From: Alistipes sp.
Lineage (GTDB): Bacteria; Bacteroidota; Bacteroidia; Bacteroidales; Rikenellaceae
Assembly: GCA_021202985.1 (NCBI GenBank)
Contig: JAJQCA010000010.1
Coordinates: 1-32,632 of the forward strand
Direction of reading: 5' to 3'
Length of the DNA stretch: 32,632 nucleotides
Part shown: positions 9,076 to 17,444 of the stretch, in pieces
How the letters are laid out: each line of letters begins with the position of its first letter
How positions within the stretch are numbered: the first letter of the stretch is position 1
The notes under the pieces: generated by a model
What the model was told of the DNA's origin: nothing
Database searches by the model: none
Seen by the model: the letters and a program-made list of their open reading frames with translations, nothing else
Made by a program: the position numbers and the translations under genes

Positions 9076-10475
9076 AGTTCGATTAGTTCTCCGTTAATAT
9101 AAAGGTTCTCGCTGCCGACGCCGACTACCTGACCCGAGATAAGGTTACCCTCCTTTACCCCGTCGAAGGTGCAGTCGGTGAGAGTGATGTCCCGCACGTT
9201 CTCCCCGGTGTCCAGACCCACTATCATAACCCCGTAACGGCTCTCTTTGCAGGTCACGTTTTCGAGGTTTACGTTGCGCACCGTGGGTTCGTGCCCCCGT
9301 TCGCAATTCTCGTTCTGCTCGTAGAGCAGGTTTATTTTAAGTACCGCCTCCTTGCACTGGCCGACTGACACGTTACGTACGTAGATGTTTTCGATGAGGC
9401 CGCCGCGGCAGGTGCTGGTCTTGATGCGGATAACCCGGTCGAGCTGCGGACTGTCCATCTCGCAATCCTCCACGAACAGGTTGCGGAAGCCGCCCGAAAT
9501 CTCACTGCCTATCACAACCCCGCCGTGGCCGTTCTTCATCCGGCAGCCTCGCACGATTATGTTCTCGCTCGGGATGCCCCAGCGGCGGCCGTCGTTGTTG
9601 CGGCCCGATTTGATGGCAATGCAGTCGTCGCCCGTGTCGAAATAGCAGTTCTCGATCAGGACGTTTTTACACGATTCGGGGTTGCAGCCGTCGCCGTTGG
9701 GTCCGTCGTTTATGAGCCTCACCCCACGCACGGTAACGTTCTCGCACAGCAGCGGGTGGATGGTCCAGAACGGTGAGCGGAGCATCGTCACGTCCTCTAT
9801 AAGCACGCCTTTACACTCGTAGAGGTTCACCAGCGCCGGGCGCATTCCGTAGCCGTCGCCCATGATACGCTCCTCTACCGGCGTATCTGTCTCGTTCCAG
9901 ATGCCGAGCTGCGGGCGCCCTATCCTTTGCGACACTATACCCTCGTGCCAGCCGTATTTCACCGCGCCGCACATGGCCCACCAGTCGTCCACCGTGCCGC
10001 CGCCGTCTATGGTGCCCTTGCCGGTAATGGCGATATCGTCCTGCCGGTAGGCGTATATCATGGGCTGGTAGTTATAGCAGTCCATACCTTCCCAGCGGGT
10101 AATCACTATGGGATACTGCGACAGGTCGTTGGTGAAGAGCAGTACCGCGTCCTCGGCTATGTGCAGGTCCACCCCGGCAAGGAGCGTCAACGGCCCGGTA
10201 TGCCATACCCCTGCGGGAACCACGACCCGGCCGCCTCCAGCCTCGCTGCACTCGGCGATGGCCGCGTTAATGGCCCCGGTGTTCAGCACCGACTGGTCGT
10301 CCGGTACCGCGCCGTAATCGGTGATTGTCAGCGTCCTGTCGGGAAAGACAGGCGCCACGATATTGCTTTCGATCTCTTTGTAGGTCGTGTCCCAGACTGT
10401 TTTGGGAGCGGACGAGCATGCGGCCATGAACAGGCAGAGGCCTGCCGCAGCTATCCGGAGGGTGAAGATTCTCAT
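9072..10475 (-). CDS. GH28 polygalacturonase-family lipoprotein
   Basis: A 467-residue surface or periplasmic lipoprotein (lipobox FMAAC, Cys20). GH28 enzymes are right-handed beta-helix hydrolases that cleave galacturonic-acid linkages in homogalacturonan or rhamnogalacturonan with inversion. All signature sites are present: GPNGDGC (258-264, the NTD site as NGD, Asp262), DTGDDCIAIKSG (280-291, Asp283/Asp284), GHGG (316-319, His317) and RIK (350-352). The N-terminal TDYGAVPDD is also typical of bacterial members. Insertions such as RWEGMDCYNYQPM suggest an exo-acting, oligosaccharide-directed member, which is inference. First gene of the three-gene minus-strand operon, about 90 nt downstream of a TAnnTTTG element. 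Confidence 0.92.
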   Translation of the reverse strand: MRIFTLRIAAAGLCLFMAACSSAPKTVWDTTYKEIESNIVAPVFPDRTLTITDYGAVPDDQSVLNTGAINAAIAECSEAGGGRVVVPAGVWHTGPLTLLAGVDLHIAEDAVLLFTNDLSQYPIVITRWEGMDCYNYQPMIYAYRQDDIAITGKGTIDGGGTVDDWWAMCGAVKYGWHEGIVSQRIGRPQLGIWNETDTPVEERIMGDGYGMRPALVNLYECKGVLIEDVTMLRSPFWTIHPLLCENVTVRGVRLINDGPNGDGCNPESCKNVLIENCYFDTGDDCIAIKSGRNNDGRRWGIPSENIIVRGCRMKNGHGGVVIGSEISGGFRNLFVEDCEMDSPQLDRVIRIKTSTCRGGLIENIYVRNVSVGQCKEAVLKINLLYEQNENCERGHEPTVRNVNLENVTCKESRYGVMIVGLDTGENVRDITLTDCTFDGVKEGNLISGQVVGVGSENLYINGELIEL

Positions 10476-10505
10476 TCTTTAAGATTGTATTTACAGGTTA
10501 TAAGC

Positions 10506-10524
10506 CGGTCCGCCCTGCGGACCG
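10506..10524 (-). other. Hairpin in the GH28 leader
   Basis: A perfect 8-bp stem, CGGTCCGC/GCGGACCG with a 3-nt loop, lies 30 nt before the GH28 start, inside the predicted 5' leader. No T-run follows it, so it is not a plain terminator; it may affect mRNA stability or translation. Confidence 0.4.
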
Positions 10525-10567
10525 AATGCAAGATAATGATTCCCTGCTGAATTTCCGAAATCCGGCG

Positions 10568-10575
10568 CAAACTTA
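10568..10575 (-). promoter_or_regulatory. -7 element of the GH28 operon
   Basis: CAAACTTA on the plus strand reads TAAGTTTG on the minus strand, a full match to TAnnTTTG. Transcription would begin near 10564. I see no clear TTG at the matching -33 position, so the promoter may need an activator, which suits a regulated catabolic operon. Confidence 0.45.
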
Positions 10576-10646
10576 TTTTCTTGTTAATCGTTTAGTTTAC
10601 AGGTTGATGTAAAATTGCCCGTCGGGACATAAAACCTTAAAGGCTG

Positions 10647-10678
10647 TTGCCGGAAAGCGGATAAAAGTTATAAATTTG
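10647..10678 (+). promoter_or_regulatory. Promoter of the PL11-GH105 operon
   Basis: TTG at 10647-10649 and TAAATTTG at 10671-10678 match the Bacteroidota consensus, with a 21-bp spacer. Transcription should start near 10682, leaving a leader of about 50 nt. Its -7 element is about 95 bp from that of the divergent GH28 operon, so one regulator site between them could serve both. Confidence 0.6.
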
Positions 10679-10732
10679 TTCTCATCTCAACGCAAACCTA
10701 AACCTTACAAGTAACTAAAATCCTGAAGCACT

Positions 10733-12673
10733 ATGAAAAAATTAGTGATGATAACGATGGCCGCACTGATGGGCCTGTCGGTATCCAATGCACAGGACCC
10801 GATGGAGAGGATGTACCTCTACCCGGTCCTGAACGCACAGAAAAATAACGGACGCATAGCCCCCAAACCCAAAGTGGAAGGTTTCGCCACCGAGCGCGTC
10901 ACCGAGAACCTCGACCGCGGGGTGGTGGCCGTGCAGTATACCGAAGGCCGGATGTACGTGGGCTGGAGGCTCAAGCAGGAAGACCCGGAAGGCGTGGCGT
11001 TCAACGTGTACCGTTCGGTGGACGGCGGCCGGTTCTCCAAGCTGAACAACAGGCCCCTCACGCAGACCACCGACTATATCGACAGCCGCGTACCCGCCGG
11101 AAAGCAGGTGGCCTATATGGTACGTGCCGTGGTGGACGGCCGCGAACAGGGGGACTCGGAGGTCGCCGCGCCGATGGCCGACGGTCTTAACTATACCTCC
11201 ATCAAATTGCAGACCGACCAGCCGTTCTCCAAATTGGCCCTGGCAGACCTTAACGGTGACGGGAAATACGACTATATTATTAAGTATCCCCTCCAGGCCA
11301 CCGACCCCGGGTCGTGGCGCCGCAGCCCGGATACCTTTAAAATAGAGGCCTACCTGAGCGACGGTACCTACCTGTGGACCAAAGACCTGGGTTGGAACAT
11401 CGAACTGGGCGTCTGGTACTCGCCGTTTATCGTGTACGATTTCAACGGCGACGGCAGGGCCGAGGTGGCAGTCAAGACCGCCCCCACCGACCACGATTAC
11501 CGCGACAGCGAGGGCCGCGTTGTTGGCCGCGTACCCCAATATTACGGCGACGGCACCAATATGGGCCTGCCCGCGGTGCCGGAATACTGCTCCATTCTCG
11601 ACGGGATGACCGGCGAGGAGATCGACCGGGTAGAGTGGCCCGCCCAGCACCAGACCTTCGGCGACTACAACCGCAACAACCGCAACCAGATGGCCGTGGC
11701 CTACCTCGACGGAAGGACCCCGTGCCTGCTGCTGAACCGCGGTACCTACCGCCGCATGGTGGTGGACGCCTACCAGCTCAACGGCAATAAACTCGAAAAA
11801 CTCTGGAGCTGGGACGGCGACGAGGAAAACCCCGTTATCCGTTCGGCCGGCGCCCACAGTATGACCTGCGTCGACCTCGACGGTGACGGACGCGACGAGA
11901 TAGTTATGGGTTCGATGGTTATAGACGACAACGGAGAGGCCCTCTGGTCGCGCGGTATCGGCCACCCGGACAACGCCACGGTAGGCGTCATCGACCCCTC
12001 TCACCCCGGTATACAGATTCTCTACGCCGTGGAGGTATGGCTGGACGACGCCGGGGTATGCCTGGTGGACGGTAAGACCGGCGAGTATATCTGGAAAATC
12101 GGCCACCCGACCACCCATGTGGGCTACGGGTTCGCAGCCGATATAGACCCGGCACATCCGGGGCTGGAAACTTTCGCGGCCGAAGACCCGAAGGCCGGCT
12201 CGCACGACAAGTATATGCACACGGCAGACGGCCGGCGGGTGGATATCCCGATGGACGAGATTCCCGGAGGCCGCAACTGGATGTGGTGGGACGCGGATCT
12301 TCTCCGCGAAATGGCCGTGGCTGCCGACCCGTCCGGCGATGCGAGGAATCCGCGCCGTCAGACAGTTCCCGCTAAATTCATGGGCGAAACCCTCCCGGGC
12401 GGACCGTTCGAAGGCAATATCGTTATGGTCGCCGACATTATGGGCGACTGGAGGGAAGAGGTAATCACCTGCCTCCCGGGCGAAATCCGGATATACACCA
12501 CACCCATACCCGCACAGGACAGGCGCGTCTGCCTGATGCAGGACCCGCTTTACCGCAACTACGTGGCTAACCGCTCGATGGGCTACGACCAGCCTGCGAT
12601 GGTAAGCTATTATCTCGGTGTGGACCCGGCCGACGCCGCCGATTACGAGCCACTTATCGAAACGAAAAAATAG
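10733..12673 (+). CDS. PL11 rhamnogalacturonan lyase (YesW/YesX-like)
   Basis: A 646-residue secreted enzyme with a signal peptide cut near SNA20. PL11 lyases cleave the alpha-1,4 bond between rhamnose and galacturonic acid in the rhamnogalacturonan-I backbone by beta-elimination and leave unsaturated galacturonyl ends. The eight-bladed propeller with calcium-binding DxDxDG-type loops is evident: ADLNGDGKYDY, VYDFNGDGRAEVAVKTA, CVDLDGDGRDEIVMGSM and ADIMGDWREEV. The N-terminal domain has GVVAVQ, MYVGWRL and GVAFNVYRS as in B. subtilis YesW and YesX. Length is normal for the family. Whether it acts endo or exo cannot be told. It begins the operon with the following GH105 gene, 4 bp apart. Confidence 0.95.
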   Translation: MKKLVMITMAALMGLSVSNAQDPMERMYLYPVLNAQKNNGRIAPKPKVEGFATERVTENLDRGVVAVQYTEGRMYVGWRLKQEDPEGVAFNVYRSVDGGRFSKLNNRPLTQTTDYIDSRVPAGKQVAYMVRAVVDGREQGDSEVAAPMADGLNYTSIKLQTDQPFSKLALADLNGDGKYDYIIKYPLQATDPGSWRRSPDTFKIEAYLSDGTYLWTKDLGWNIELGVWYSPFIVYDFNGDGRAEVAVKTAPTDHDYRDSEGRVVGRVPQYYGDGTNMGLPAVPEYCSILDGMTGEEIDRVEWPAQHQTFGDYNRNNRNQMAVAYLDGRTPCLLLNRGTYRRMVVDAYQLNGNKLEKLWSWDGDEENPVIRSAGAHSMTCVDLDGDGRDEIVMGSMVIDDNGEALWSRGIGHPDNATVGVIDPSHPGIQILYAVEVWLDDAGVCLVDGKTGEYIWKIGHPTTHVGYGFAADIDPAHPGLETFAAEDPKAGSHDKYMHTADGRRVDIPMDEIPGGRNWMWWDADLLREMAVAADPSGDARNPRRQTVPAKFMGETLPGGPFEGNIVMVADIMGDWREEVITCLPGEIRIYTTPIPAQDRRVCLMQDPLYRNYVANRSMGYDQPAMVSYYLGVDPADAADYEPLIETKK

Positions 12674-12677
12674 AACG

Positions 12678-13847
12678 ATGAAACTCAGAACCACAGGACT
12701 CACCCTCGCACTTACGTGCCTGACCCTCGTTATGACCGCCTGCAACGGGCAGAAAGAAGCGGAGATACCGGTACCCACACCACAAAGCGTGCTGGATGCC
12801 ATGAGGCTGGCGAACGACCATTTCATGAACAAATGGCCCGATCCGGGGCAGGGTATCGACTACCCTTCGCGCAACCGGGTGTACGAGAGCAACCTCTGGA
12901 CCCGTGCGGTATATTACGAAGGGCTGCTGGAACTATACAACCTCGACCCCGAAGAGCGGTATATGGACTACATGGTGCGGTGGGGTGAATCGCACGACTG
13001 GGGCCTGCGCGGCGGCGACGACCCGGTGAGGGTCCGCAATGCCGACAACCAGTGTGCAGGGCAGGCATATATCGAACTGGCGTACCGTCTGGGCCGCCCG
13101 GAATATATGCACGATATCAAAGCCGCGATTGACGGCATGATGGCCACGGACAAGATAGATGACTGGACATGGATAGACGCCGTACAGATGGCTATGCCCA
13201 TTTTCGCCATGCTCGGCGTGGTGGAGGACGACAGCCGCTACTTCGACCGCGCCCACGAAATGTACATGCATACCAAAAACGTGGAGGGCGGCGGCCTGTA
13301 CAATGCCGAGGACGGCCTCTGGTGGAGGGATAAGGACTTCGTGCCGCCTTACACCGAGCCGAACGGCGAGGACTGCTACTGGTCACGCGGTAACGGCTGG
13401 GTGATAATGGCTATGGCCCGGATGCTTTATATCCTGCCCGATGAGGTGGAATACAGGGCCGAATACCGGCAGATGCTGAAGGATATGAGCGAAGCGCTCG
13501 TGAAGGTTCAGAGGGAGGACGGCCTGTGGAACGTCAGCCTGCACGACCCCGACCATTACGGCGGCAAGGAACTAAGCGGTACTGCGATGTTCGTCTACGG
13601 TATGGCCTACGGGGTGAACCACGGCATACTGGACCGTGCCACCTACGAGCCGGTTATTTACAAGGCCTGGAACGGTATGGTGAACGACTGCCTCCACCCC
13701 GACGGATTCCTGGGCTATGTGCAGGGTACCGGTAAGGAACCTGCCGAGGCGCAGCCGGTTACCTACGACCGTGAACCGGACTTCGACGACTATGCGCTGG
13801 GAGCGTTCCTGTGCGCCGGTTCCGAGGTATACAGGATGCTGGAATAA
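12678..13847 (+). CDS. GH105-type unsaturated glucuronyl/rhamnogalacturonyl hydrolase lipoprotein
   Basis: A 389-residue protein starting at the ATG at 12678, four bases after the PL11 stop; the longer frame from 12618 overlaps PL11 and masks the lipoprotein signal MKLRTTGLTLALTCLTLVMTAC, cited in part (lipobox VMTAC, Cys22). The (alpha/alpha)6 barrel shows NADNQCAGQAY (121-131, Asp123), WIDAVQMAMP (165-174, Asp167) and WSRGNGW (235-241), the classic GH105/GH88-clan pattern and closer to the GH105 consensus than the paralogue at 7840-9075. It would remove unsaturated galacturonyl ends generated by the PL11 enzyme upstream. A strong terminator follows 58 bp after the stop. Confidence 0.92.
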   Translation: MKLRTTGLTLALTCLTLVMTACNGQKEAEIPVPTPQSVLDAMRLANDHFMNKWPDPGQGIDYPSRNRVYESNLWTRAVYYEGLLELYNLDPEERYMDYMVRWGESHDWGLRGGDDPVRVRNADNQCAGQAYIELAYRLGRPEYMHDIKAAIDGMMATDKIDDWTWIDAVQMAMPIFAMLGVVEDDSRYFDRAHEMYMHTKNVEGGGLYNAEDGLWWRDKDFVPPYTEPNGEDCYWSRGNGWVIMAMARMLYILPDEVEYRAEYRQMLKDMSEALVKVQREDGLWNVSLHDPDHYGGKELSGTAMFVYGMAYGVNHGILDRATYEPVIYKAWNGMVNDCLHPDGFLGYVQGTGKEPAEAQPVTYDREPDFDDYALGAFLCAGSEVYRMLE

Positions 13848-13904
13848 ACACTCGGCTCGCTGCCGGGACCGGCACGGCCGGTTTCCGGCCGGCCTAATTA
13901 AGTG

Positions 13905-13937
13905 AAAGCAGGGCGCTCAGCGCCCTGCTTTTTATTT
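13905..13937 (+). terminator. Strong intrinsic terminator after PL11-GH105
   Basis: A perfect 12-bp stem, AAAGCAGGGCGC (13905-13916) with GCGCCCTGCTTT (13920-13931), a TCA loop and a following T-rich tract. Confidence 0.9.
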
Positions 13938-14041
13938 ATATGAGACAGTATAGGCCGTGGCCGGGTTTATTGTACGGTTTAAAATATTAAATAATAAAAA
14001 AATTAAATAATATTTGGTAAACATCTGATTATCAAGTTTAT

Positions 14042-14087
14042 GGAAATTTATACCGGAAATTTATCCATCTAAAAAGTACAAATTTCC
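14042..14087. repeat. Candidate regulator-binding repeats upstream of susC
   Basis: GGAAATTTAT occurs twice in tandem (14042-14051 and 14055-14064, 13 bp apart), and an inverted AAATTTCC lies at 14080-14087, just upstream of the -33 position of the susC promoter. Spacing near one helical turn and position suggest a binding site for the AraC-type regulator encoded at 19250-21136; this is inference. Confidence 0.4.
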
Positions 14088-14110
14088 ATAGTGCTGCCCG
14101 GTAAATGACT

Positions 14111-14118
14111 TATATTTG
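14111..14118 (+). promoter_or_regulatory. -7 element of the susCD operon
   Basis: TATATTTG fully matches TAnnTTTG. No TTG is found 19-21 bp upstream, which suggests that an activator replaces the -33 contact. Transcription would start near 14122, giving a leader of about 104 nt. Confidence 0.55.
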
Positions 14119-14225
14119 TCCCGGATAGATTCGCTGCACCCCGGAGGGTGATCGGACCAGATTTAAAAACTCGCCTTCACGGGCGGCGGTTTATCCGACT
14201 GATTTCTAACTTCTAACTTATCTGT

Positions 14226-17200
14226 ATGGACAAAAAACTGAAGCGCAAGCTGTCAGGTTACAAACCTGCGCTTGCAAGAGTCTTCGCTGTTGTATTGATG
14301 TCTGTTATGACGACGGTCGCGTTCGCCCAGACCAGGACCGTAAACGGCACAGTGAAGGATACCAAAGGAGCACCGATGCCAGGTGTGAGCGTTTACATAC
14401 CCGGAACCTCTATGGGTACTGTAACGAACGGGGCAGGGGAATTCTCCCTTTCCGGCGTCCCCGAAGATGCTGTAATCCAAGTCAATTTCTTAGGCTACGA
14501 ACAACAGGATATACCTGTTGCGGGCCGTACCACCATCAATGTCGTGATGGAGGAAGATTCCCAGAACATCGAAGATGTCGTGGTAATCGGTTATGGTACC
14601 CAGAGCCGTGCCAACAATGCCGGTTCCATCGCGAAGATTACCTCGGCCCAAATCGAAAGCCGCCCCGTAACCCGCCTCGAGAACGCGCTCCAGGGCCAGA
14701 TGGCCGGTGTATCCGTCAGGAACACCACCGGTAAGCCGGGTGCGGATATAGAAGTGAGGATTCGTGGTGCCACCTCCATTACGGGAGACTCCAAGCCGCT
14801 GTACGTAGTGGACGGGATTCCCCTGGAGTCGTTGCAGGGTATCAACCCGGGCGATGTCGAATCAATCGACGTACTGAAGGATGCGGCTTCCGCCGCTATT
14901 TACGGTTCGAGGGGTTCGAACGGTGTGGTACTGGTCACCACCAAGAGGGGTAAGGAAGGTAAGGCTACGGTAACGCTCAACGCCTATACCGGTTTCGGTA
15001 CCCTCGAAAGAAAAGTAGATGTAATGGACTCGTACGAATGGGTCGAATTTAACAAAAAGTACTATGATAGAAAATGGACACTGAACGGCGGTAGCGCGAG
15101 CGACAGCCAGGCAACAAGGATACAGGCTGCGATAGCCGCAGGCGATCTCTCCTCGGCCGATATGGGTAACAGGGAAGAGCTCTCCAAAATAAAGGGGACG
15201 TACGGTCTCTACGACCCGTGGTGGGACACCACCGGCGATCTGGACGCAATCGACTGGCAGGACGCGCTGTTCCGCAACGCGCCTATCAGCGACGTGCAGC
15301 TGAGCATTTCCGGAGCCACCGACAGGGTGAATTACACCGTATCGGGCGGTATCCTCGACCAGAAGGGTCTTGTGGCCGGTTCGGAGTTCAAGAGGTATAC
15401 AGGTCGTGTAAGGGTGGGAATCAAAGCTACCGATTACCTGACCATCAACGCCAACCTCGCTCCGTCCGTCAGTAACAGCTACGGTACGCAGGTGGACGGT
15501 AAGGACCTTGCCGTGTCGCGTGCGCTCAGCTTCCCCGGATGGGTACCCGCGGGTGCCGGTAAATACGCCGGTGCCGACCCGTACAAGTTCTACGACGCGT
15601 ATTGGGGCCCCGGGCCCAACAACGTAAGCCCGTACGTACAGGCTACCGGTCCGTTCGCCCGTGAGGACTATATCCGTCTCAACTCGTCGGTGGATGCCAT
15701 CGTGAACGTTTACAAGGGCCTGACGGTTACAGGAACCTACGCGTGGAACTACTATACCCGTACCGACCGCTCCTACACCCCGACCTATATGAGCGCTACG
15801 TGGGACACCGCTTCATACGAAGGGGAGAGGTCCAGTTCTTCGTACCGTACCTGGATCAACCACAATACCCTTGCGCAGGTTCTGGCCAGCTACAACCACT
15901 CATGGGCAAACGGCCACTCCATCGACGTAATGGCTGCCGCTTCCCAGGAACGTACATCGGAACGCACTTCGCGCCAGCAGCTCTCCAACTTCCCGAACGA
16001 TAAAACGTACGTATTCGATAAGGATAAGGGCAGCACCACCAATTACAATACCATCGGTTACGAAGAGAACGCAATCGTCTCTTACTTCGGCCGTGCCATT
16101 TATAATTATAAGGACAGGTATATCCTGACCGCTTCGTTCCGTCGTGACGGTTCGTCCAAGTTCGGCCCGAATAACCGCTGGGGTAACTTCCCGTCGGTAG
16201 CCCTTGCTTGGAGGTTTACGGAAGAACCTTTCTTCGGAGCAAACGAATGGATGTCGCAGGGTAAACTCCGCCTTAGCTGGGGTCTGGCCGGTAACGACCG
16301 TATCGGTAACGCCCGGTGGGTATCGTCGATGACATCGAGTAATTACGTATTCGGCGACGCTTCTACCAGCGGTTACGTGGTAGGTAATATCGCGAATCCG
16401 AACCTCGATTGGGAATCTACCTCATCGACCAACGTGGGTCTCGACCTGACCTTCATCAACGGACGTATCCAGTTCTCGGCCGACTATTACTACAAGATGA
16501 CCAAGGACCTGCTGCTCGACACTCCCGTATCGGCAATCACCGGGTTTACCTCGATGACCGACAACGTGGGCCGCGTTCGTAACTGGGGTATGGAATTCGA
16601 CATAACGTCGTTCAATATCAGCAAAACCAACTTCCGCTGGAGCACCGATTTCAACATTTCGTTCAACCGTAACAAGATTATGGAACTTTCGGACGGTGAC
16701 GCCGATATTATCTTCGGTTCCACGGTGAACGCCCTAATCCAGAGGAAAGGACACGCTATCAACTCGTATTACCTGTATGAAGCCGAACGTACCCTCCGGG
16801 AATCCGATTTCGATTCCAGCGGCAAAGCTCTTGTGCCCATTATGGCCAACCAGGGTGTCGGCGATACCAAATGGAAGGATCAGAACGGCGACGGTGTTAT
16901 AGACCAGAACGACAAAATCGTTGCCGGAAGCCTCGAGCCGAAATTCGAATGGGGTATAACCAATACTTTCACTTACAAGAATTGGGACCTTTCAATCTTC
17001 ATCAACGGACGTATAGGGGGTAAACTCCTTTCCTCGGGTTCCCGCGGATGGAACAGGGCGACCGACGGTCCGGGATGGAACTATCTAAATACTTGGCTAT
17101 ACGATGCTTACTGGAGTGAAGACGAGCCGGGTAACGGCAAGACCCCCGCTTTCTGGGCTACCACTACCGGTAACAACTACGACACCAACTGGCTCTACAA

Positions 17201-17429
17201 CGCCACCTATGTCCGCCTTAAAAATATCCAGCTCGGATATAACTGGACTCCCAATTTCAAACAGATCAGTAACCTCCGGGTATACGTGTCGTGCGACAAC
17301 GTATATCTCTGGGACCACTACAAACCCGGCTTCTCTCCCGAGGGTGCCACACAGGACAATGCCGCGGCCGACTGGGGTGCCTATCCCGTTCCGCGTACAT
17401 TCATCGTCGGAGTTAGTATAACATTCTAA
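14226..17429 (+). CDS. susC: SusC-type TonB-dependent outer-membrane transporter
   Basis: A 1067-residue outer-membrane protein. In order: signal peptide cut after VAFA34, a carboxypeptidase-regulatory-like domain (about 38-110, VNGTVKDTKGAPMPGVSVYIPGT, cited in part), the plug domain (about 113-235, ending in SRGSNGVVLVTTKRG, the SusC hallmark), then a 22-strand barrel that ends with the aromatic VGVSITF. It has no N-terminal STN domain, so it is not of the FecR/ECF-sigma-signalled kind; regulation through the adjacent hybrid regulator fits. With SusD it would import oligosaccharides, here most likely rhamnogalacturonan fragments judging from the neighbouring lyase and hydrolases. Confidence 0.95.
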   Translation: MDKKLKRKLSGYKPALARVFAVVLMSVMTTVAFAQTRTVNGTVKDTKGAPMPGVSVYIPGTSMGTVTNGAGEFSLSGVPEDAVIQVNFLGYEQQDIPVAGRTTINVVMEEDSQNIEDVVVIGYGTQSRANNAGSIAKITSAQIESRPVTRLENALQGQMAGVSVRNTTGKPGADIEVRIRGATSITGDSKPLYVVDGIPLESLQGINPGDVESIDVLKDAASAAIYGSRGSNGVVLVTTKRGKEGKATVTLNAYTGFGTLERKVDVMDSYEWVEFNKKYYDRKWTLNGGSASDSQATRIQAAIAAGDLSSADMGNREELSKIKGTYGLYDPWWDTTGDLDAIDWQDALFRNAPISDVQLSISGATDRVNYTVSGGILDQKGLVAGSEFKRYTGRVRVGIKATDYLTINANLAPSVSNSYGTQVDGKDLAVSRALSFPGWVPAGAGKYAGADPYKFYDAYWGPGPNNVSPYVQATGPFAREDYIRLNSSVDAIVNVYKGLTVTGTYAWNYYTRTDRSYTPTYMSATWDTASYEGERSSSSYRTWINHNTLAQVLASYNHSWANGHSIDVMAAASQERTSERTSRQQLSNFPNDKTYVFDKDKGSTTNYNTIGYEENAIVSYFGRAIYNYKDRYILTASFRRDGSSKFGPNNRWGNFPSVALAWRFTEEPFFGANEWMSQGKLRLSWGLAGNDRIGNARWVSSMTSSNYVFGDASTSGYVVGNIANPNLDWESTSSTNVGLDLTFINGRIQFSADYYYKMTKDLLLDTPVSAITGFTSMTDNVGRVRNWGMEFDITSFNISKTNFRWSTDFNISFNRNKIMELSDGDADIIFGSTVNALIQRKGHAINSYYLYEAERTLRESDFDSSGKALVPIMANQGVGDTKWKDQNGDGVIDQNDKIVAGSLEPKFEWGITNTFTYKNWDLSIFINGRIGGKLLSSGSRGWNRATDGPGWNYLNTWLYDAYWSEDEPGNGKTPAFWATTTGNNYDTNWLYNATYVRLKNIQLGYNWTPNFKQISNLRVYVSCDNVYLWDHYKPGFSPEGATQDNAAADWGAYPVPRTFIVGVSITF

Positions 17430-17444
17430 AAGGACACAATCGTT

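Larger units (their letters stand above)
13938..14225. other. AT-rich control region before susC
   Basis: No gene is present. The first part (13975-14090) is far richer in A and T than its surroundings and carries the direct repeats described at 14042-14087. The promoter element is at 14111-14118. The roughly 105-nt leader has a 5-bp hairpin CACCC/GGGTG at 14137-14150. The layout fits an activated susC promoter with a long leader. Confidence 0.55.

Noticed and set aside
10742-12832. Minus-strand open frame of 696 codons opposite the PL11 gene
   Set aside because: PL11 motifs on the plus strand are unambiguous, and the antisense product has no domain pattern.
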